A stretch of 64,000 nucleotides of DNA, from NCBI GenBank assembly GCA_007922225.1, contig ML679970.1, forward strand, positions 41,434,212-41,498,211. Reading direction: 5' to 3'. Every line of letters begins with the position of its first letter. Position 1 is the stretch's first letter. Positions 58,081-64,000 of this stretch are shown piece by piece. The position numbers and the translations under genes were made by a program. Under the pieces are notes generated by a model, which saw nothing but the letters and a program-made list of their open reading frames with translations, was not told the origin of the DNA and did no database searches. The stretch is from Emydura subglobosa. Lineage: Eukaryota; Chordata; Testudines; Chelidae.

Positions 58081-59617
58081 GTGCTGGCTGGGGTCATTGG
58101 TGCTGAAGGGAGAATGAGGGTTCCACAGTAAGCAGCAGGCGCTTGGATGGGTGCAAAGTTCGAGCTTACAGGGACACAGCCGAGTACTCCAGGCCCAGAA
58201 CTGAGGTCCTGCAATAAAGAAGATGCGGTTAAAATGGCTTCTTGTTCTTTCTTTTTTTTTTTTTTTGAGATGTACGCATGCCCTGCCATTGCACCGGAGC
58301 AAGACCTGGAAACCGACTAGTGACACTCATGAAATTGACTGGCCTGTGCCTTGCCCCGAGCTGCGTGAAATGCACAGAGCAGCCAGTCGGCAGGCGCGGT
58401 GAAAAGAAAAGGAGAGATCAAAGTGACTTTCAGCTGCAACAGCCTCCTGGCACTCGTCGTAATCAGGACTGGGAACTTGTGTGATTTTTAATCTGCAGTC
58501 TCCCTTTGAAACTAGATTTGGTCTGATGGTTTGGCACGGTGATTCCCTGACCATTTTTCTCTCTGGAAATCAGAGGGTTGAAACACGGTTGATATCTTGG
58601 GAGCTCAAGGAACTCGGCCATTGTCTTCAAGATGGCGGAAGCAGGCGTCATGCAGCAGATTAATGAGGTGCCTGCCTGTGCTCAAGGGGCGTGTGATGGA
58701 AGCTGTGTGTGGGGAGAAAAGTTTCCATGCCGCCTGGATGTGGAATGAATGCGGTTATGGTGCGAGAGGAAACACTGATGTGCTCCACATGTGGGGGCAA
58801 GCCTCCTGCTGCTGTGGATGGGCTCCAGATGTGTGTGCGGGGGGGGAGGTGAGCCTCCTCAGCACATTCTCTGTATTCTGCATGTGTTCCTGCTGCAAGG
58901 AGAAATCTGCGTTGTACCCTGCTGGCATGTGTGAAGGTGAAAGTCCCCTCCCTGCTCCTACTGCAGAGCATCTGAGCTAGCTCCTGACCCCGCTCGGGAG
59001 CAGGGCAAAGTTCAAACCTGAGCTGATCCCCGTTGGGGGCTGGTTGATTGTGGGGGGAGTAGGGACGGACAGCCCTAGTAGCAAGAGCAGCATGCTGACC
59101 TTGAGCCTGCCAGAGCAGAGGGCCGGCCCTGCCTGACGAGGAGGAAGATCCCAGGTGCACGGGCCAGCTTTGGGATCTCGATGAGCACAGGGAAAGGTCT
59201 GCCAGCATGTCTCATGAAAGTCTCCCATCCAGTGGTGCTCCCCTTTATAATCTCTCACGCACCCACAGCCTAGGGCCCAGCTGTCAGGAGACAGCAGTCA
59301 CTCTTCAGTCCATAAAGAAGGAGCCTGGCATCCTGGCGGCACCTGTCAAAGGGGCGTACCAGGAATCCCAGCCAGAGAGGTTAGGGAAGGCAGGGGGCCG
59401 CTCCTCCCCTGTGCAGCTTCCAGCTGTGTCTGATGGCTGTCGCGGTGCTAGATGGTGGCACTCGGAACCAGCTGCGTGCTGGCAGGACTGATCCTGGTGG
59501 AGTTGGAGTCAGACTGGACTCTGGACAATGAAGGGTAGTAGTTCTGGAAGACAAAGGAGGGGCCGTCCGTGTGCCAGACCAGGTTGGAAGCTGGAGAAAG
59601 TACTTGCCTGTAACAGG
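58081..59617. other. Non-coding stretch, no gene seen
   Basis: The 182-codon minus-strand frame at 58660-59208 and 127-codon plus-strand frame at 58597-58980 overlap and have no recognised motif. Confidence 0.45.
58252..58266. repeat. Poly-T tract
   Basis: A 15-base t-run. No associated retrocopy is recognised. Confidence 0.85.
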
Positions 59618-60617
59618 ATATATCATAAAATCCCAGAAGATGAGGGTTGGCAGGGACCTCAGGAGGTATCTAGTCCCACCCCCTGCTCAAAGTGGGGCCA
59701 ACCCCAACTAAACCATCCTAGCCAAGGCTTTGTCAAGCCAACCTTAAAAGCCTCTAAGGATGGAGATTCCACCACCTCCCTAGGTAACCCATTCCAGTGC
59801 TTCACCACCCTCCTAGGGAAAATGATTTTCCTAATATCCAACCTAGACCTCCCTGACTGCAACTTGAGACTGTTGCTCCTAGTCTGTCATCTGCCACCAC
59901 CGAGAACAGCCTAGCTCCATCCTCCCTGGAACCCCCTTTCAGGTAGTTGAAGGCTGCTATCAAATCCCCCCTCACTCTTCTCTTCTGCGACTAAGCAAGC
60001 CTAGTTCCCTCAGCCTCTCCTCATAAGTCATGTACTCAGCCCCCTAATCATTTTCGTTGCCCTCCGCTGGAATTTCTCCAATTTGTCCACATCCTTCCTG
60101 TAGTGGGGGGCCCAAAACAGAACACAATACTCCAAATGTGGCCTCACCGGTGCCGAATAGAGGGGAATAATCACTTCCCACGATCTGCTGGCAATGCTCC
60201 TACTAATGCAGCCCAATGTGCCGTTATCCTGCTTGGCAACCAGGGCACACTGCTGACTCATATCCAGCTTCTTGTCCACTGTAACCCCCAGGTCCTTTTC
60301 TGCAGAACTGCTGCCTAGCCAGTCGGTCCCCAGTCTGTAGCTGTGCATGGGATTCTTCCGTCCTGAGCACAGGACTCTGCACTTGTCCTTGTTGAACCTC
60401 ATCACATTTCTTTTGGCCCAATCCTCCAATTTGTCTAGGTCACTCTGTATCCTATCTCTATCCTCCAGCACATCTACCACTCCCTCCAGTTTAGTGTCAT
60501 CTGCAAACTTGCTGAGGGTGCAATCTACCCCATCCTCCATTAATGAGGATGTTGAACAAAACCAGCCCCAGCACTGACCCCTGGGACACTCCACCTTTTA
60601 CCAGCTGCCAGCTAGAC
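59618..60617 (-). mobile_element. CR1-type LINE, 5'-truncated copy with reverse-transcriptase C-terminus
   Basis: The element lies in reverse orientation. On the minus strand an open frame of 188 codons (60594 to 60028) carries the polymerase FADDTKLEG motif, the YADD/FADD active-site signature of non-LTR reverse transcriptases. It is followed by the family's C-terminal region, with motifs such as KDLGV-type and QRRATKMIRG. The frame then ends early at RGLST; continuing homology in another frame shows a small indel, so the copy is dead. Downstream on the minus strand the usual CR1 3' end follows (ggttggcagggacctcagga read on the plus strand). The 5' part of the LINE is missing at 60617, where an unrelated repeat begins. 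CR1 LINEs move by target-primed reverse transcription and are the dominant LINEs of turtles, crocodilians and birds. Confidence 0.93.
60028..60594 (-). pseudogene. CR1 ORF2 fragment: reverse-transcriptase palm/thumb remnant
   Basis: This is the 188-codon open part of the CR1 polyprotein. The FADD catalytic pair sits about 30 residues in, followed by a region rich in DLDKLEDWA and FNKDKC motifs typical of CR1/L2/L3-class polymerases. No endonuclease domain or complete palm is present, so no activity is expected. The first Met is simply the first ATG in the truncated frame, not a natural start. The C-terminal tail is cut by a frameshift at about 60030. Confidence 0.9.
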
Positions 60618-61300
60618 ATCGAGCAGTATACTGGACCTGTAAGAGTAACGGGCCATATCGAGCAGTATCCTGGTGCTATAAGAGTAATGGGCCAGAAGAC
60701 CCCATTCCAGGGTGTGGGAGTGTACACAGGCCCAGGAAATGGCCTGGTAGCAGAAGAGTGGAAGTGGTCCCAAGGAATTAGGAGTTGGATGGGGGGAACC
60801 CCAGAACATTGTTCCTTTAAGGGCCCAGGACTAGTGTAGAGTGGGATGGAGCTCCCCTCTCTTCCAGCCAATCAGCAGGCGCTCTCTGGAGGAGGGCACT
60901 ATATAGACTGCTGTATCCCTAGCCCAGGGGACACACAGAACTGAAGGAGGAGAAGGCCAGGGCAAGATGGCTGAGCTCCAGCCAGAAAGGGCTGGGACGG
61001 GCAGCTGTGGGGACATCCTAGGACACAGGCAGAGCTGGGTGTGTGGCAGAAGAAACAGAGCTGTGTATGAACTGTTGTCTTACTGCTGCTGGACTTTATT
61101 TTGGGGATTCTCTGGGGATTGTTTGAACCTTTTCTGTTATTAAACCCGCCCCAGATGGCTGTGCCGCTAACCCCAAGAGTGTGGGCAGTATGTAAGGGGC
61201 CCAAAGGAGGGGGCTAACGGGCAGGGGGGGGCTTCAGAGTGACCCCTGACCACAAGGAGGTGCTCAGAAAGCAACCACCCCAGTATGCCACCTATGGACA
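60618..61300 (+). mobile_element. LTR-like, promoter-bearing repeat (candidate solo LTR)
   Basis: The segment begins exactly where the CR1 homology ends. It holds a tandem duplication of about 39 bp (atcgagcagtatactggacc at 60618 and its relative at 60657), a CCAAT box (gccaatcag, 60867-60875), a TATA box (tatatag, 60900-60906) 28 bp on, and an attaaa polyadenylation-type signal at 61139-61144. This order, about 240 bp from TATA to poly(A) signal, is what a U3-R-U5 LTR would show. I see no internal coding genes, primer-binding site or target duplication, so this is an inference. It could instead be a promoter of another kind. Confidence 0.45.
60867..60906 (+). promoter_or_regulatory. CCAAT and TATA boxes within the LTR-like repeat
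   Basis: gccaatcag at 60867-60875 precedes tatatag at 60900-60906 by 24 bases, a usual arrangement for a pol II core promoter. It is probably the repeat's own promoter. Activity is unknown. Confidence 0.5.
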
Positions 61301-62063
61301 TTTCCTAGGCAGTCTCAACTCCTCCCGGACGTGCATGTTCTCGCTGGAACGCCAGCGTCTGGGGCTGCCTAGGTAGAGAGGGGAGATCGCGGACTAGAGC
61401 TGGAGTGGCCTCCTGGCTTCCTCCTCTCCGCCGTCTGCCTGCGGGGTCCATCCAGGGAGCTGTCAGGTGTGCACGGCTGAGTTGTGGGTGTGCAACCCTG
61501 TGCAGGGGGGGAAGGAGCCTGTGTGGGCCCTCGGAGGCCTCTCTGTAGGCATCCAGTTCAGACCTGCGCCCCATCAGTAACCCGCAGCGGATGCTTCAGA
61601 GGAAGATGTGAGATAATCTGTCCCCCCCTCTCTCCCCACACACACACACCCTAGTCACCCACTAGTCAGAGACTGGTGTACACCCTACCCTTGGTTCTGC
61701 CCTTGTCTCTGGTGATGATGCATAACCTAGCCCTGCAAGCCACAGGGTGTCCAATCTGCAGGAAAAGCCAGGGTCAAGAGGTGATTTTTAGAAGCACAGA
61801 GAGGAATTAGGTGCCTAATTCTCAATGGCACCCGGTGCCAAACTGCTCTCTGGGCCTTTGAAAACCTGCCCCAGGTTGCAGCATCTTGCTGGCAGGGATT
61901 TGACATCGGCTGCTGCATTCAGGCAAGGAGGAAATTCCGCCAGCTAACGTGTGGAGAATCAGCGTGAGCCTGAAGTGGTGACGCTTCCCATGGAGGCTTC
62001 TTAGCTGGCGGGGAGGCGATGGCTGCTCTGAGAAGCACATGTTGCTTTCCTGCTACCTGGTAT
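61301..62063. other. Non-coding stretch, no gene seen
   Basis: A short (CA)n run lies at about 61638-61648. Nothing else recognised. Confidence 0.45.
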
Positions 62064-62071
62064 AGACAGGG
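62064..62071. repeat. Left target-site duplication of the 62.1-kb hAT element
   Basis: GACAGGGC, identical to 62280-62287. Confidence 0.9.
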
Positions 62072-62279
62072 CCAGTGGCGTTCCGTGGGTCTTCAGCGCC
62101 CGGGGGCCCATACTTTCATTCGCACTCTCTCCCCTCCCTCCCTTTGGCGGCAGCAGTGCCCCGCGGCCCATTTCCCAGTTCTGCGGGCACGTTTCCCACT
62201 CGCCCCCACTTCCTCCCGCTGTGGGGGCGGCTCCTCCTCCGAGGGTCCGGCCCCACCCTCCCCCCTCGGTATGCCACTG
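62072..62279. mobile_element. Non-autonomous hAT transposon (208 bp), GC-rich
   Basis: The ends are CAGTGGCGTTCC and GGTATGCCACTG, inverted with two mismatches. Perfect 8-bp target duplications GACAGGGC flank it at 62064-62071 and 62280-62287. The interior is GC-rich (cgcccgggggcccat, gtgggggcggctcctcctcc) with no transposase. Length, ends and 8-bp duplication together identify a hAT-type MITE, distinct in sequence from the copy at 43.55 kb. Confidence 0.92.
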
Positions 62280-62287
62280 GACAGGGC
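62280..62287. repeat. Right target-site duplication of the 62.1-kb hAT element
   Basis: GACAGGGC immediately follows the right terminus and is identical to the left copy. Confidence 0.9.
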
Positions 62288-62676
62288 ACTGCTGGCTGGG
62301 ATTGTCTTTGTCACTAGCAAGGCACTGCTGGGAGGAAGCTCACACTGCCCGAGTCCCAGGTGACACTGGCAGGACAGGGCATGGAGAAGCTCAGATTGCA
62401 AGTGGCCCCAATTGCCAGGACACTGGAAGTTTGCTCTGCTCTAGTGAGCAATGGATTGGGTGCTGCCGCGAAGAATACGATCAACCCTCTGAAAAACGGT
62501 GGCAGGAGGGAAGCTCTGACAATGGTAAACTAGCCTGCATGCACTTGAGAGGACAAACTCGCGAGGACGGGAGGCCGGCATGTCGGACTGCCAGGGCTGT
62601 TCATCTGTTAAAGCCATTGTGTTTGAAAGGAGGAGAAAAATGTGTACTGATGTGAAATATCGCCACTGAAAGCAAA

Positions 62677-63029
62677 AGCTGGTTGAAATGTTTCTTGTCA
62701 AAACATTTTGGGGGAGGAGGGGACAAAAACTGGTTGGGTTTTTTTAGTAAAATCTAAATGTTCATGGAAGCTTTTAGTTTCCATTGAAATTTTTGGGTAC
62801 TTTCAACCAAAATATGTTCCCTTTTGTGAGGATTTCCCCCCTTTTTTTCTTCCGCTTCCCACCCCCTTTTCCAGTGGAAAAAAGAGAGAGAAAGGAGGAG
62901 GAGAAACAAAAACTGGGAAATGTTCAGTTTTCATTTTGTTGAAAAAACCACATATATCGCGTAAAGCAAAGAATGTTCATTTAGTTGCAAATTCGTTCTG
63001 GGAAATAGATTGTGGTTTTTCAACCAGCT
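62677..63029. mobile_element. 353-bp terminal-inverted-repeat element, AT-rich
   Basis: Perfect 12-bp inverted ends AGCTGGTTGAAA (62677-62688) and TTTCAACCAGCT (63018-63029) enclose sequence rich in a/t homopolymer words (gtcaaaacattttgg, tttccattgaaatttttggg). It matches a common reptile fold-back family whose ends read as GGCTGGT.AAA and TTT.ACCAGC. There is no coding capacity. Superfamily is not certain because no clear target duplication is visible. Confidence 0.75.
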
Positions 63030-64000
63030 CTACGTGTCAGCCAGGAGCGTGCGTCTCTTTCACCCTGTTCCCTGGGTCAATTGAGGCAGATCTTCCTTCC
63101 ACCCCCTAACATGCCCTTTCCAAGGAGTGCCGGGGATCAAACTGGCAGCCCTGCTTGTAGCAACTCGTAGTGGCCACGTCTGTTCTTTCTTCCAGTCACG
63201 TCTCTTATCTTTCTCCCAGGATGATCTTTGCTACCGCAATCAGTCCGTCTCATACAGGCTCAAAGATACGTACTTCGCTCTGGGAAAAGGCACAAAGGGA
63301 AAGGCACCGAGCTGCTTTTCAAGGAGAATTCACTCCTCTCCAGACAGCTCAGGAACCCGTCTTGTTTCTCTTTCCTTTAGCTTGTATTTAAACATGGCTA
63401 GGGTGGTTTCTGGGAGGGGAGCAGAATCTGATGAAGATGTGCCAGAGATCCTACACACCAATACCTGTTCACGCATGCCTTAAAGATTTGGGGAGGGGGT
63501 GCCCAGCCCTTGAGAACCAGAGCTAGGGAAGACCCTGACCAGTAACGTTCCTGACCTGTCAGCCCCACAGAATGATATACCAGTGCCAGAGGGGGCTCTT
63601 CCTGCTAAGATCCCTGAGACACCAGCCCCCAGGAAACCAACTCAGGGCTAGTCTCTCCCCTACCGAACACACCAGCCCAAGCTGCTCCCTTGCATGACAG
63701 ACCCATGCAATAATTTGCTAGCCCTCCTTTTTCATGCAAGCTGTGGCTGTAGTTGCCAGGGGGATGCCAGTGGGAGGGAAGGGAATCTCTGTGATCACAA
63801 AGGGGAGGGAGGTGACCCCCAGATAATCTCTCAGCTGCAGATGTGGTCCGTGCTAGGAGAAAACTAAGAGGCCTTGCCCTGGAGAGACCTTGGGGCCTTT
63901 CAGGCCACACACCCTCTAGCATGTTCTCTGGCGTTCCCTTCACTCCCCGTCTTGTCCCGGCTGCACCTGGAGCATCCTCCTTGCTGGCCATTGTGGTGAG
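63030..64000. other. Non-coding stretch, no gene seen
   Basis: A 118-codon plus-strand frame (63127-63483) and a 128-codon minus-strand frame (63605-63991) carry no recognised domain or splice context. Confidence 0.45.

Noticed and set aside
57306..58106. Longest open frame in the window (266 codons, plus strand)
   Set aside because: It runs out of frame through the hAT transposase relic and then through the transposon-like repeat at 57868-58080. No domain or splice context; chance openness.
58660..59208. 182-codon minus-strand frame
   Set aside because: GC-rich segment with an overlapping plus-strand frame; no family motif.
63127..63483. 118-codon plus-strand frame
   Set aside because: No recognised domain and no splice or promoter context; length is within chance for 64 kb.
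1..64000. CRISPR arrays, phage, operons, rRNA or prokaryotic features
   Set aside because: No regularly spaced identical repeats, long tandem genes or rRNA words; repeat content is clearly that of a reptile nuclear genome.

Overview
This is a stretch of vertebrate nuclear DNA, almost certainly from a reptile and most likely a turtle. A crocodilian is a weaker alternative. The main evidence is the repeat load: many CR1-type LINE pieces (one with a reverse-transcriptase reading frame), old MIR/L2-type SINE/LINE tails, non-autonomous hAT transposons and several dispersed hairpin families. There are no bacterial-style operons, rRNA, CRISPR arrays or long open genes. Open frames over 100 codons occur on both strands at the level expected by chance, so I do not call them genes.

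The window looks like the inside of one large gene, or an intergenic stretch beside one. I can support only one exon: a 45-nt, plus-strand, symmetric mini-exon at 36177-36221 with a good branch point, polypyrimidine tract, acceptor and donor. In its best frame it encodes 15 acidic, tyrosine-rich residues. I do not recognise the gene. A second, much weaker exon-like segment lies at 38356-38406.

Layout. 1-14 kb: simple repeats (including a 38-bp alternating purine-pyrimidine run), CR1 pieces near 2.0, 3.3-3.75 and 7.1-7.45 kb, a tRNA-like composite repeat at 5.3-5.8 kb, and a CR1 copy split by another element at 12.8-13.2 kb. 14.2-14.5 kb: a degenerate minisatellite. 14.5-35 kb: mostly unannotated intron-like DNA with scattered MIR/L2 tails and hairpins. 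35.2-38.4 kb: the most gene-like part, holding possible conserved non-coding blocks, a cluster of CRE-like octamers 300-450 bp upstream of the mini-exon, the mini-exon itself, a CTCF-like site and a perfect palindromic CRE beside a MEF2 consensus. 39-54 kb: dense old repeats, including a 206-bp hAT element with perfect 8-bp target duplications at 43.55 kb and a 115-bp hAT relative at 51.7 kb. 57-63 kb: a mobile-element-rich block with a broken hAT transposase relic, a 1-kb reverse-oriented CR1, an LTR-like promoter-bearing repeat, a 208-bp hAT element with perfect target duplications and a 353-bp terminal-inverted-repeat element.

I found no clearly new molecular system. The items most worth a second look are the unidentified mini-exon with its regulatory neighbourhood, the hAT transposase relic close to non-autonomous hAT copies, and the families of dispersed hairpins. 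Family assignments come from reading the sequence and from memory of reptile repeats, not from a database search. Repeat boundaries are approximate unless target duplications define them.
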